A DNA stretch of 64,000 nucleotides, from NCBI GenBank assembly GCA_035315885.1, contig DATFXM010000031.1:31610-95609 (forward strand), in the 5' to 3' direction. This DNA comes from DATFXM01 sp035315885. GTDB taxonomy: Bacteria; Acidobacteriota; Blastocatellia; UBA7656. Each line of letters opens with the position of its first letter. The stretch's first letter is position 1. A program made the translations under genes and the position numbers. The notes under the pieces are model-generated. The model had not been told where the DNA came from and did no database searches. It worked only from the letters and a program-made list of their open reading frames with translations. Below, piece after piece: positions 55,124-63,906 of this stretch.

Positions 55124-55795
55124 TTGCAGGACCAGAATCCCAGCGACAAGCCTGCGACGCCGCGGATCAGAGTTGCAGTCATCGAGGACCAGCGAGAGGT
55201 CCGCGAAGGATTGGCGATGTTGATCAACGGAACCAGCGGCTACGAATGCACCGGCGCCTTTCGTTCGATGGAAGACGCGCTTCGCCGAGTCGGCGACGCG
55301 TTACCGGATGTGATCCTGACCGACATCGGGTTGCCGGGCATGAGCGGCACCGACGGTATACCTGTTTTGAAAGGACTGTACCCTGATATCCCGTTGCTGG
55401 CACTAACCGTGTACGACGACGACGAGGACGTATTCAAAGCGCTTTGTGCCGGCGCGTCGGGTTACCTGTTGAAGAACACGCCTCCCGCGCGTTTATTGGA
55501 ATGTATCAAGGAAGTCGCAAACGGCGGAGCGGCCATGTCTCCTGAAATCGCTCGCCGAGTGATCAAGCTGTTTCGCGAGATCAGTCCACCGGAGCGCGCG
55601 CATTACAGACTCACGCCGCAAGAAACTGAGTTGTTGAAGCTTCTGGTTGAAGGTCACAACTACAAGACTGCGGCCGCTGAGATGAACATAAGCATCAACA
55701 CCGTGTCGTTCCATCTGCGCAATATCTACGACAAGCTGCAAGTCCACTCCAAGAGTGAAGCCGTTGCCAAGGCTCTAAAAAACCGTTTGGTTTGA
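55124..55795 (+). CDS. NarL/LuxR-family response regulator
   Basis: About 223 residues from TTG 55124, chosen because GGAGGG lies 6 nt upstream (a longer frame starts at 55076). The receiver has acidic pocket 'VIEDQREV', phospho-acceptor D67 in 'PDVILTDIGLPGMSG' and Lys in 'GYLLKNTPP'. The C-terminal LuxR HTH is 'LTPQETELLKLLVEGHNYKT' with 'NTVSFHLRNIYDKLQVHSKS'. It is almost certainly the partner of the propeller kinase 116 nt upstream. The next gene downstream is the TcA-like protein. Confidence 0.93.
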   Translation: MQDQNPSDKPATPRIRVAVIEDQREVREGLAMLINGTSGYECTGAFRSMEDALRRVGDALPDVILTDIGLPGMSGTDGIPVLKGLYPDIPLLALTVYDDDEDVFKALCAGASGYLLKNTPPARLLECIKEVANGGAAMSPEIARRVIKLFREISPPERAHYRLTPQETELLKLLVEGHNYKTAAAEMNISINTVSFHLRNIYDKLQVHSKSEAVAKALKNRLV

Positions 55796-55896
55796 ACTAG
55801 TGGACTCAGAACTTCCCTTCCCTACCTACCTGCGTAGTTACGCAAGCCAAACAACCTGATTATTATTCAAGCCAGTTTGTTGATTAGGAGGTTTAT

Positions 55897-55953
55897 ATGT
55901 TTCCTGAAGCTCATATGCTTACTCACTGGCCGACCGTAAGCAATGTTTTGTGA
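55897..55953 (+). CDS. Possible 18-codon leader peptide
   Basis: AGGAGG at 55886-55891 with 5-nt spacing precedes ATG, then 18 codons (MFPEAHMLTHWPTVSNVL) and TGA. The RBS is stronger than that of most genes here. It lies 192 nt upstream of the TcA-like gene, at the start of a hairpin-rich leader, and resembles no known peptide. It may be a regulatory leader ORF or a small protein; chance cannot be excluded. Confidence 0.4.
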   Translation: MFPEAHMLTHWPTVSNVL

Positions 55954-55967
55954 TTTAACATTTGTAG

Positions 55968-56077
55968 CCCACCAAAAGCACAAGCTGGTGGGGAAAGAAT
56001 CTTTCGATCCTCACGACTAGATAATAGTGGTATGATTCCACGCAAATCGTAGGATACAGCCGAGAGACCAAGTCTCT
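55968..56077 (+). promoter_or_regulatory. Hairpin-rich 5' leader of the TcA-like gene
   Basis: Four successive stem-loops: CCCACCA/TGGTGGG (55968-55992), GAAAG/CTTTC (55993-56005), GTGG/CCAC (56027-56041) and AGAGAC/GTCTCT (56063-56077). I could not match the region to a riboswitch class. The coding ATG at 56145 has AAGGAG 7 nt upstream. The rest of the 349-nt gap (55796-56144) holds the small ORF. Confidence 0.5.
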
Positions 56078-56144
56078 GCTCTACGTGGGCGAAGAACCTC
56101 TCCTTAGATATTAATACACACCTGAACAACGAAGGAGTTTAGAC

Positions 56145-59100
56145 ATGACAAATGCGATTGACGTTCATCGCACTTCCGGTCGCTCGTCGGGGGCAGCGCC
56201 GGCGTTTGCGCCTGACAAGACCGCTCCACAAATCTTGCTCGATCCGCGAGCCAAGTACCGCGACTATCTAAAAGGACAATTCTTCGCTGCCGCGCAGCAG
56301 GAGGGGTACGCGAGCGCTACGGCGCTGATGCTCGAAGACGCGCTGCGGCGCAGGTTCCATCAGATCTTTTCTGGAACCCAGGACGATCCGCAATCAGTTT
56401 TGCCGCTGCTCATAGAATTGCTGACTGACGCTATGGTATCGCCTGTAGGCGAAGGCGGATTCGGTTTCGATTCAAGTCAGATTCCGCCGCAGGGACAAAG
56501 CTCGGACCAGGACTATCTTGCTCAACTTATAGCTCTGACCGGCAAGTCGACTCACGAGCTGCAGAACCGCTATCGAGTTTCTTTCGAACGAGCCCCGAAC
56601 GAGCTGTCGAGCAGGGTCGATCTCAACATCGAGGCGCTGCAGGGGTTGATGGCCGACTCATTTCAAACACCCAAAGAACCGGTCGGCGTAGTGAACCTTC
56701 CCCCCTCGCCGACCTTTGCTCCAATCGTTCCGTTCGCTGCAATCGGGTCGGCGCCGTTTTTCCTCGAGTATGAAGAGTGGCTTTCGACACTGGACACCTT
56801 CTACGGCGAGAACCTCTATGAGATTCGTGCCGCGCTTCCGAACCTCGACGCCGAGTTCCGCCAAACGGTTCAAATCTATCCCGACAGGCCATTCTTCCCA
56901 GGAAATGGCTTCTTCGACGACCCTGGCGAGCTCTCGGCTACGAAAGCGTGGCTGATAGGACTTTTCGGGCTGTTTGATACGCTTGCCCAGGCATTCGACA
57001 AGATCAACGAGCGCGAGTTCGGCCAGGCCAGTCCTTTGCTGGACCAGGTCGACGGCATGCTTAGCAACTCCATGGCCGAATACCAGAAGCATCCAAAATG
57101 GTTGCGCGATCGGTTCGAGTGGAGTGGGACCGGCACGACTGTAGGACCCACTGCATCTGAGCAGCTAATCAGTCTCAAGGACCGAGCAGCTTTGCCTGTC
57201 GCTACTAAGCAGGACCTCGATGCATTCGAGGCCTACTTCAACGCGCCGTTCCTACCGCCGTTCGACGCAGATCATCAGGACGACACAAGCAAAGCTGAGC
57301 GCGAGATGGGGCTTGCACGCGCACGAAGTTTATTCATTTACGATCTGATTTTCCTCCGATTCGCAGGATTGCCGTACCTTCGCGCGCACATTGCCTCCGA
57401 ACAAGGTGCCTACGCCGAAGCATTCAGATGGCTGGCTCCGCTCACCGGTTATATCGTTGGCGTGTCGGAACTGACGGAGACAGCGCCTTATGCCTCGCAG
57501 ACGTTCCCGACTCTCTACAACGACAACTCCCTCCCATACACCGAGAACGTCGGCTTTGATGAAGGCCGCACTCAATACAAGGATCATCTAACCGATGTCG
57601 AGGCGATCTCTTCGAACCTGATCGAGTCCTTCCCTCTTGCGGCTTTCGAACGCCGTCATATCAAGCTGCAACAAGGCGAGGTCATGCTGTCGTGGGCGGA
57701 TCGAGAACATCGAGCTTCCGCACCCGCAATCCATCGTGCGAGGGAGCTCTACAAGGGCGTGCTTTTCTTGCACGTAGACGATCCTGACCTCACTCCTGCT
57801 TTCACATTCCATCTTCCTCCCCCGACCGAGTTCGGAATCAATCCGGCAGTTTCGAGCCAGATAGTCCGCGCAAAGCTCGGGTTTCAGAAGATCGAGCGAG
57901 GACTGAACGCATACGGATACGCGGACGATTTTGTGCCGGTCCTCCGGTATCGGCCTTTGAAAGATGCCGCCGATCGGTTCGCTGCTCTCGCCAAATCGAC
58001 GGAGAACGAGTTCATTGAGTACATAGCGCGACTCGAGCAAGCGGAAATCGATGAAGCGCAAGCGCAGTCGATGGCTGCCAAAGCCGAAGCGTCCGTACAG
58101 ATCGCCGAAGATCGCGAAGCCAACGCGCAGTTCGAGGTCGATCGTGCGCAGGAGCAGTTGGCGGCGGTGAAAGCGGCTATCGCCGCCAGGGAACAAGAGA
58201 TTGCCGACAGTGATTCGCTGTTCGGGCAGGTCAGCACCTTCTTGAAAAAGGGTGTAGGTGACACCCTGGGAGGCTTGCTGGATTCGACTGGCATACGTCT
58301 GCACACCACGCAGTTGGATTTCCCACCAAAAACGGAATCCGACTTCTCAGATATGCTCAAGAAACTGGTCGACGACACGCACGCGGATCAAATTGCCTCA
58401 GGCTTTGAGTTCATGGAATCGTTCGTGGCATTCGGCGTCGTCGGCTATACCGTCCTTTCCTCAATGGCCGACGAATCGAACCGGCGCCAAAGCGAGCTGG
58501 CCCGTCTGAAGGACCACGACCTTCCGCTCGCCCAGCAAGTCGTAACCCTGAAACAGCGCGATAAGGCGATTGCGGGCCTCGAGACGCTGATCGCACAAGC
58601 AGATCGCGATTTCGCGCAGTGGCTGCTCAAGTTTCAACGTCAACGCTTTCTCAGTCGCGCGTTCTGGCGAACGATGGCGAATCTCGTCGAACGCCTGATG
58701 ACCCGCTACGTGGAGCTCGGCGCTCGCACCGCGTGGTTCGCCGAACGCGCCCTCGCGTTCGAGCAAGCGCGTGCCTTGCATATCATTCGTCTCGACTATC
58801 AGGCGCCTCAGATTCGTAACATAACCGGCGCCGACCTGCTGTTGGCCGATCTCGCCGAGCTCGAGGCAACGAGGCTCGACGGCATCCGTCTGACGGTGCC
58901 GGTGACACGAACGTTTTCACTTGCTCGTGACTTTCCGACCGCCTTCGCAACGCTCAAGGCGACGGGCACCTGCACCTTTAGAACCTCGGAGCGTGATCTG
59001 CAGGCGGCTTATCCGGGGACATTCAGCTATCGAATCAGAACTGTGAGCGCAAACGTTCAGAGCCTGCGGACGATTCCCTTGCGAGGTCTGTTGACGAACG

Positions 59101-60902
59101 GCGGGTTCTCAGTCCTGTCAGGCAATCAGCCTGACAACGCCACCGCTCTTGCGCGGTTTCCCGATGCCCTGCCGCTCTCAGACTTCTCTTTGATAGCAGA
59201 TGCCGCCATTTTCGGAGTGCCCGGCGAGACGCTCTTGCAGTTCGAGGGCCTCGGACTGGACTCCAACTGGAACCTGAGTTTTCCCGCTGCGGCCAATCGA
59301 CAGGGACTCTCAGCGCTTGCCGACGTTCTGCTGACGTTTAACCTCAACGCGTTCTGGAGCCCCGAAGCCACGGCTCTTGCACCGTCGGAGCCGGCTCGGT
59401 CCGGTTTCTCCCTGCTCCTCGCGGCAAGCACATTCGACGCGGCGGGTACGCTCGCTCTGCGTGCCGGAGTAAAGGGCGGAAAGACAGTCACTTTAGAATT
59501 CGACGTGCCGCGCGCCCGACTGCCAGAGCCTGGCCCTCTTACGATTGCCAACATTGGAGCAGTGGCCGTCGGTATCGAGCCGACTTCAACTGCTGTTCGC
59601 CTCACAATCGCGACGGCATCCAAGAGCGCTGCAACTGATCTCGTCGACGGAATCGCTCTGTCAAACGCAGGAAATCTGACCGGTACAAAACCGCCAAGCA
59701 CGTTGAACCCGCTGGTCGGGGAGCCCGCCAACCAGCGCTTGCGGGTCACGTTGTCGCCGCCTGCTGGAGTCAACTTAGGGCCGCTGCGTGACTTCGTTTT
59801 GTACCTCGAGCTGCGACCTTCGGCGACCCCGGCGCCGCTCGACGGAGTCTGGACTCAGATAGTTCCTGACGCGAGCGTGTTCCAACCGGAGTTCAACCGC
59901 GTGGGTCATTCAGCGGTTTACGATCAGTCGTCAAACCGCATGATCATCTTCGGCGGGTCGCAGTTCGAACGGTTCGCTCTGCTCAATGACGTCGAGGCGC
60001 TGACCAGCTCGAACGGTTCATCGGACGATAGTAAGTGGATTACCTTACTTGAGCCCGGGCTTGAAGGCTCTCCCACGGCTCGCGCGGGCCATTCGGCGGT
60101 CTATGACCAATCGAACAACCGGATGATTCTGTTCGGGGGGCAGATTGGCATACATACCTTCCTCAACGACCTGTGGGTGCTGTCGGACGCGAACGGAGTC
60201 ACCGGCACGCCGAAGTGGACACAGCTCTCGCCTGGTGGTAAGGGACCGTCGCCGCGCCAGAACCACGTTGCGGCGTACAGTGCCGCCGACAACCGTATGA
60301 TTGTGTTTGGAGGCGGCAGCGACACAGAGGTGTTCTCGGATGTCTGGTTGCTCTCAAACGCGAACGGGCTCGGCGGCGAGCCCCAGTGGATCCGCCTGGA
60401 TCCTTCAGGTACGCCGGGTCCAGCACTACTGGAGCACTCAGGGGTCTACGATCCAGTCGCCAACACGCTCACGGTTTTTGGCGGCGTCACATCGCTAACA
60501 ACGTTTCAAATCACAAATGCAGTGTGGCGGTTGACCGGAGCGAATGGTTTAGGTGGACCAGCCGCGTGGACCAACGTCATCCCGGACGGAGTCGGCGATA
60601 CTGTGCCCCCTCCGCGAGCGGGCCACACCGGCGTATTCGATGCGGCGAAGAATCGAATGCTGGTGTTTGGCGGCGGAGACGACAGCGGTCTCGGCTTCTT
60701 CGGTGATGTATGGGCGCTTTCACAGTCGAACGGGGTGGGCGGAGCTTCGATTTGGACGAAGCTACGTCCAGCAGGAGGGCCACCCGCCGCAAGAGTCTTT
60801 CACACGTCGTTCTTCGACTCTGTCAGTCGTCGAATGAACATCTACGGCGGCGGCAGCTCAGAGGGCAGCTTCTTCAGCATCTGGCTGCTTGGGGAAACAT
60901 GA
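56145..60902 (+). CDS. Tc-toxin A-like pore protein fused to a six-repeat Kelch propeller
   Basis: A 1585-residue protein, no signal peptide. Residues ~1-620 are mainly helical with no family I recognise. Residues ~620-910 resemble the TcA pore region: a long coiled coil ('AQSMAAKAEASVQIAEDREA'), a hydrophobic turn ('FMESFVAFGVVGYTVLSSMA'), a returning coiled coil, then 'FLSRAFWRTMANLVERLMTR' and 'LLLADLAELEATRLDGIRLT'. Residues ~915-1060 match the TcB-binding domain: 'VPVTRTFSLARDFPTAFATL', 'YPGTFSYRIRTVSANV' and 'LLQFEGLGLDSNWNLSFPAA'. A beta domain leads to six Kelch repeats (1231-1585), each of the form 'GHSAVYDQSNNRMILFGG'. No TcB/TcC gene is near. It may be a self-contained pore or translocation device, or a structural relative; function is inferred. 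Confidence 0.82.
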   Translation: MTNAIDVHRTSGRSSGAAPAFAPDKTAPQILLDPRAKYRDYLKGQFFAAAQQEGYASATALMLEDALRRRFHQIFSGTQDDPQSVLPLLIELLTDAMVSPVGEGGFGFDSSQIPPQGQSSDQDYLAQLIALTGKSTHELQNRYRVSFERAPNELSSRVDLNIEALQGLMADSFQTPKEPVGVVNLPPSPTFAPIVPFAAIGSAPFFLEYEEWLSTLDTFYGENLYEIRAALPNLDAEFRQTVQIYPDRPFFPGNGFFDDPGELSATKAWLIGLFGLFDTLAQAFDKINEREFGQASPLLDQVDGMLSNSMAEYQKHPKWLRDRFEWSGTGTTVGPTASEQLISLKDRAALPVATKQDLDAFEAYFNAPFLPPFDADHQDDTSKAEREMGLARARSLFIYDLIFLRFAGLPYLRAHIASEQGAYAEAFRWLAPLTGYIVGVSELTETAPYASQTFPTLYNDNSLPYTENVGFDEGRTQYKDHLTDVEAISSNLIESFPLAAFERRHIKLQQGEVMLSWADREHRASAPAIHRARELYKGVLFLHVDDPDLTPAFTFHLPPPTEFGINPAVSSQIVRAKLGFQKIERGLNAYGYADDFVPVLRYRPLKDAADRFAALAKSTENEFIEYIARLEQAEIDEAQAQSMAAKAEASVQIAEDREANAQFEVDRAQEQLAAVKAAIAAREQEIADSDSLFGQVSTFLKKGVGDTLGGLLDSTGIRLHTTQLDFPPKTESDFSDMLKKLVDDTHADQIASGFEFMESFVAFGVVGYTVLSSMADESNRRQSELARLKDHDLPLAQQVVTLKQRDKAIAGLETLIAQADRDFAQWLLKFQRQRFLSRAFWRTMANLVERLMTRYVELGARTAWFAERALAFEQARALHIIRLDYQAPQIRNITGADLLLADLAELEATRLDGIRLTVPVTRTFSLARDFPTAFATLKATGTCTFRTSERDLQAAYPGTFSYRIRTVSANVQSLRTIPLRGLLTNGGFSVLSGNQPDNATALARFPDALPLSDFSLIADAAIFGVPGETLLQFEGLGLDSNWNLSFPAAANRQGLSALADVLLTFNLNAFWSPEATALAPSEPARSGFSLLLAASTFDAAGTLALRAGVKGGKTVTLEFDVPRARLPEPGPLTIANIGAVAVGIEPTSTAVRLTIATASKSAATDLVDGIALSNAGNLTGTKPPSTLNPLVGEPANQRLRVTLSPPAGVNLGPLRDFVLYLELRPSATPAPLDGVWTQIVPDASVFQPEFNRVGHSAVYDQSSNRMIIFGGSQFERFALLNDVEALTSSNGSSDDSKWITLLEPGLEGSPTARAGHSAVYDQSNNRMILFGGQIGIHTFLNDLWVLSDANGVTGTPKWTQLSPGGKGPSPRQNHVAAYSAADNRMIVFGGGSDTEVFSDVWLLSNANGLGGEPQWIRLDPSGTPGPALLEHSGVYDPVANTLTVFGGVTSLTTFQITNAVWRLTGANGLGGPAAWTNVIPDGVGDTVPPPRAGHTGVFDAAKNRMLVFGGGDDSGLGFFGDVWALSQSNGVGGASIWTKLRPAGGPPAARVFHTSFFDSVSRRMNIYGGGSSEGSFFSIWLLGET

Positions 60903-61108
60903 GGAGATGAGGGGGTAGGGTAGACGTGGGGACGCGGAGACGGAGAAGCGAAGCGGCGAATGGGCGAAGGGGCGAGACAGAGGCCGGGCGTCCTCATACC
61001 GTACTGGATTTTCTGCGGCTGCGTCATCAGCCGCACCCTGTCACCACGTCGCCCCTTCACCCCTTCGCCCCTTCGATTCTGCGCGTCCCCGCGTCCCCTT
61101 CCCTCTCA
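60901..61108. repeat. GGCGAATG/GACGCGGAG palindromic element (copy 3)
   Basis: Left arm 60901-60988 (GAGGAGATGAGGGGGTAGG, GGGGACGCGGAGACGGAG, GGCGAATGGGCGAAGGGGCG) and inverted right arm 61035-61108 (CCACGTCGCCCCTTCACCCC, CGCGTCCCCGCGTCCCC). The centre (~45 nt) contains GCGGCTGCGTCATCAGCCGC, a small hairpin. It spans exactly from the TcA-like stop codon to the stop codon of the opposing membrane-protein gene. Confidence 0.85.
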
Positions 61109-61783
61109 AATCAGCAATATCGCAAGGCCACTCACCGCGAGCGCAATCAACCAGAGCAAATCCAGATTGAACCACGCTCGCCTTAGCATCGCGAGACCAA
61201 ACTTCTCATACACCACCAGGGCGATCAGCGTCGCGACTAACAAGTATCCAAGAGTGTGAACGCCCACTGCAGCGATCCAGCTTATCGGCCCCGAAAGCGA
61301 AGCGATCTGTTCAGTCCACGCCTGACCCGCGTGAGCGATATGTGACGCGTGATCGGCGTGCATCGAACCTTCCGCAGCCTGGGACGATCTCAACAAGATC
61401 GGCACCAGCATTAACCCAGCGCCGTGTGATGACGCCATCAATACCGACCACAACGTCAGGTCGCGAAAGCCTACACGCATACCCACCCAAGTCGGATGCC
61501 GCCACCGAATGAGGCGATAGATTCCGAATCCGAAAAGGACTGCTGCCGAGCCGTAGCGCAGTGGTCTTTCGGGTACGCTGCTTTGCGCAAGCCACAGCAG
61601 CGTTACCACCGCGGCAATCGACACTAGGTGGCCCAGTGCTATGGGTGGTATAGCCTTCAGCACGGCGCGCCTGCTCTTATCCTGCATGCCCAGCGCGACT
61701 GCAAAAAGCCAGCCCATTCCTGGATTGATCCCGTGATACGCACCTAGACCAAGCAGCGCAAGCCACGGCAGAAGAGTGCTCAT
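61106..61783 (-). CDS. Polytopic membrane protein, possible metal transporter
   Basis: About 225 residues with six or seven transmembrane helices. The preferred ATG at 61783 overlaps the upstream stop (ATGA); an in-frame TTG lies at 61792. Histidine motifs 'LGLGAYHGINPGMGWLFAVA' and 'MASSHGAGLMLVPILLRS', plus the His-rich loop 'MHADHASHIAHAGQAW', suggest metal handling, loosely like NicO/RcnA-type or urease-accessory transporters, but the family is not certain. It is translationally coupled to the selenium-binding protein gene, so the two probably work together. Confidence 0.65.
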   Translation of the reverse strand: MSTLLPWLALLGLGAYHGINPGMGWLFAVALGMQDKSRRAVLKAIPPIALGHLVSIAAVVTLLWLAQSSVPERPLRYGSAAVLFGFGIYRLIRWRHPTWVGMRVGFRDLTLWSVLMASSHGAGLMLVPILLRSSQAAEGSMHADHASHIAHAGQAWTEQIASLSGPISWIAAVGVHTLGYLLVATLIALVVYEKFGLAMLRRAWFNLDLLWLIALAVSGLAILLI

Positions 61784-63174
61784 GAATAGCAATATGAATC
61801 CGATGAGCAGTCTCCGCCTTCCAGCCGAATCTGATGTGCGCGATAGCCGTCGAATTCTACGAAGAAGTCGGCGTCTATACTCAAACCGCCGCTGGGGTCG
61901 GCATCAAGCTTTGCCATCCAGCTCCGCACCCCGTCAGGGTAGAACTGTTCGTCCCAGGCACGATAAAGAGAGTTGGTGAAGTAGACTCGCCTTCCGTCGC
62001 GACTAACTTCAACCATCTGCGGCGCTCCATTTAGACGATCGTGCGGCTTCTTCGGGTGCGGTGTCCGGCGCACGATGCCCCCTAGATGTACCGAGCCGGT
62101 GAGTTTCGGGCTGAATGGATCGGAAACGTCATACTGCCGCATCTCGCCAGTGCCCCAGCAAGACACATAAAGGAACCTGTCATCCAGTGATAGATTGATG
62201 TCAGTAACCAAAGGCGGCACCGCCTTGAAACCCTGCAGCAACGGCGGCAGGTCCTTCTCCTCAGCCGGCTCCGCGGGAATCTCGATGACCTTCTTCACCT
62301 CCCAACTGCCATTCTCTCGATGCCACAGCCATATCGAGCTCGAAAGATCTTTCAGCGAGACTACTACACCAACGAATCCATACGCCTTCGTCGGGTCGTG
62401 CGCCCCCCTGAGCTCGAGCACCAGTTGCTGCTCTTCTCCGAGATCAAGAGTCTGCTGATGCTTGCGTCGCCGAAGGTCCCAAAAATGAAGGCGGCGACCG
62501 TACTTGCCGCTGAGAAGCAGCTCGGGGACGATTCCGTTCTCGATCATATTCGGTGTGCCCCACTCACTGGTGACCATCGCGTCGTGACCTAGATGCCACC
62601 AGAAATCATAAGCGAAGTACTGAGGCCCGCGGTCCATTTCCCACTGACCGAGCACTTCGAAGGAGAAGTGGTCGAGCAGAAAGATGCCGCCGGGTCCTTC
62701 GCCATCGGGCGCCCCGAGCGCGCTGACATAGATGCCTTCCGGTCCGCAGTGAATCGTGTGAAACCTGGAGTAGCGAGCGCGACGGAAGACTTCGTCAGGT
62801 TCGATCACCTTGACGATTTTCGGATTGAGCGGATCCGGCTTGGTGTCCATTATGTAGATGCGGGACGATTTCAATCCTGGCACAACCAGATAGCGGCGTT
62901 CGATGTGGGGATGGGGTGCGTAGGGGCAAAGCGCCGAGCTGCAGGCGTTCCAGCCGAAATGATGAAGCTCGTCACCCGCTGTCGGCATTTCAGTTCTGCC
63001 CACCAGTTGCCCGGAGGTGGATGCACCCTTAGACAGATCCACTACGGTCATTGCGTCGGGCTTGCCGTCGTCCTTCGGGTTGAAGACCGCTACGTAAGCC
63101 AGCTTCTCCTGAGGCGCCTGCATAGCCAATCGTGGCGATGGATAGAAAGTTGGATCAGGTTTCCATTGCATCAT
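61780..63174 (-). CDS. Selenium-binding protein 1 family (SBP56 / methanethiol oxidase-like)
   Basis: A 464-residue protein with AGGAG 7 nt before ATG 63174. The family signature is complete: 'GDELHHFGWNACSSALCPYA', 'LVVPGLKSSRIYIMDTKPDP', 'HTIHCGPEGIYVSALG', 'GHDAMVTSEWGTPNMIENGI', 'VSCWGTGEMRQYDVSDPF' and a C-terminal 'HQIRLEGGDCSSDSYCYS'. It forms a seven-bladed propeller; human SELENBP1 and bacterial relatives oxidise methanethiol to formaldehyde, sulfide and peroxide using copper, and the name reflects selenium binding. It is the first gene of a pair with the membrane protein at 61.1 kb. Confidence 0.93.
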   Translation of the reverse strand: MMQWKPDPTFYPSPRLAMQAPQEKLAYVAVFNPKDDGKPDAMTVVDLSKGASTSGQLVGRTEMPTAGDELHHFGWNACSSALCPYAPHPHIERRYLVVPGLKSSRIYIMDTKPDPLNPKIVKVIEPDEVFRRARYSRFHTIHCGPEGIYVSALGAPDGEGPGGIFLLDHFSFEVLGQWEMDRGPQYFAYDFWWHLGHDAMVTSEWGTPNMIENGIVPELLLSGKYGRRLHFWDLRRRKHQQTLDLGEEQQLVLELRGAHDPTKAYGFVGVVVSLKDLSSSIWLWHRENGSWEVKKVIEIPAEPAEEKDLPPLLQGFKAVPPLVTDINLSLDDRFLYVSCWGTGEMRQYDVSDPFSPKLTGSVHLGGIVRRTPHPKKPHDRLNGAPQMVEVSRDGRRVYFTNSLYRAWDEQFYPDGVRSWMAKLDADPSGGLSIDADFFVEFDGYRAHQIRLEGGDCSSDSYCYS

Positions 63175-63426
63175 GTTCGTTCTCCTGTTTTTTCTCCGGG
63201 ACTCGAGTCCCCTGCTGGCACGGCCTGTTGGTACGTCGATCGTGAGTTACCGTTTAGTAGTTAATTCGCTCGTCTGGTAGTCGATTTCCACCGCGGGCGC
63301 TTGTCTGCGGGTTCACGCAGTGTACCAGCTTTGAGTGATTGTTGCTCGTCGGCAAGTGGGGTTTTGTTCCCAGATTGGTCTACTAAACCTAAGACTGAAT
63401 TCTCCAGGTAGGCTATTGGAGGTGGA

Positions 63427-63906
63427 TCAACGCTCTCCGCGCTGAGTGCCACAGCACGGTGCGCCGAAACTTTGCGCCGCTTGCGCATCAGTCTCACTGG
63501 ACGGTGAGACGTTTAACTCCGGAGCGGTATCTCCGATCTTAACGACGAACACCTCCCAGCGATATCCGTTGGGATCAGTCACCCAAATCTTCTCTTGCAG
63601 CGCATAACAGCAGTCGGTGTTCATCTCATCGAACGTCGCAAGCCCCGCGGCACTTAGTCGGCCTTTTGCCTCGAGGACTGCCTCGGTACTGTTGACCTGA
63701 ACCCCCAGATGATTGAGCGCACCAGGCTGCTGAACCTCGCCTGCTTGATTCAGTGCCAGGTTAAGAGCTGGCTCTGAAATATCGAACTTCGCGTATCCCG
63801 GTTTCAACTTCACTGGATCCACGCCAAACATCGCGCGGTAAAACGCGACGGATTCATCCAGATCCTTTACATTCAGCGACACGTGTACCTTCACATCGTT
63901 GCTCAT
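63427..63906 (-). CDS. ArsI/CadI-like VOC-family protein
   Basis: About 159 residues from ATG 63906, with AAGGA 5 nt upstream (another in-frame ATG at 63912). It is a glyoxalase/VOC-fold protein: 'VHVSLNVKDLDESVAFYRAM' at the N-terminus and 'DCCYALQEKIWVTDPNGYRW' later, matching the CadI/ArsI group, where a vicinal Cys pair binds As(III) or Cd. A second Cys pair lies near the end ('SFGAPCCGTQRG'). ArsI cleaves the C-As bond of trivalent organoarsenicals; CadI is cadmium-induced. No ArsR repressor is visible before the window ends. Confidence 0.85.
   Translation of the reverse strand: MSNDVKVHVSLNVKDLDESVAFYRAMFGVDPVKLKPGYAKFDISEPALNLALNQAGEVQQPGALNHLGVQVNSTEAVLEAKGRLSAAGLATFDEMNTDCCYALQEKIWVTDPNGYRWEVFVVKIGDTAPELNVSPSSETDAQAAQSFGAPCCGTQRGER

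Noticed and set aside
55954..56144. c-di-GMP riboswitch in the TcA-like leader
   Set aside because: A sequence resembling ACGCAAA is present, but I could not place the GNRA tetraloop, receptor and paired stems of the known class.
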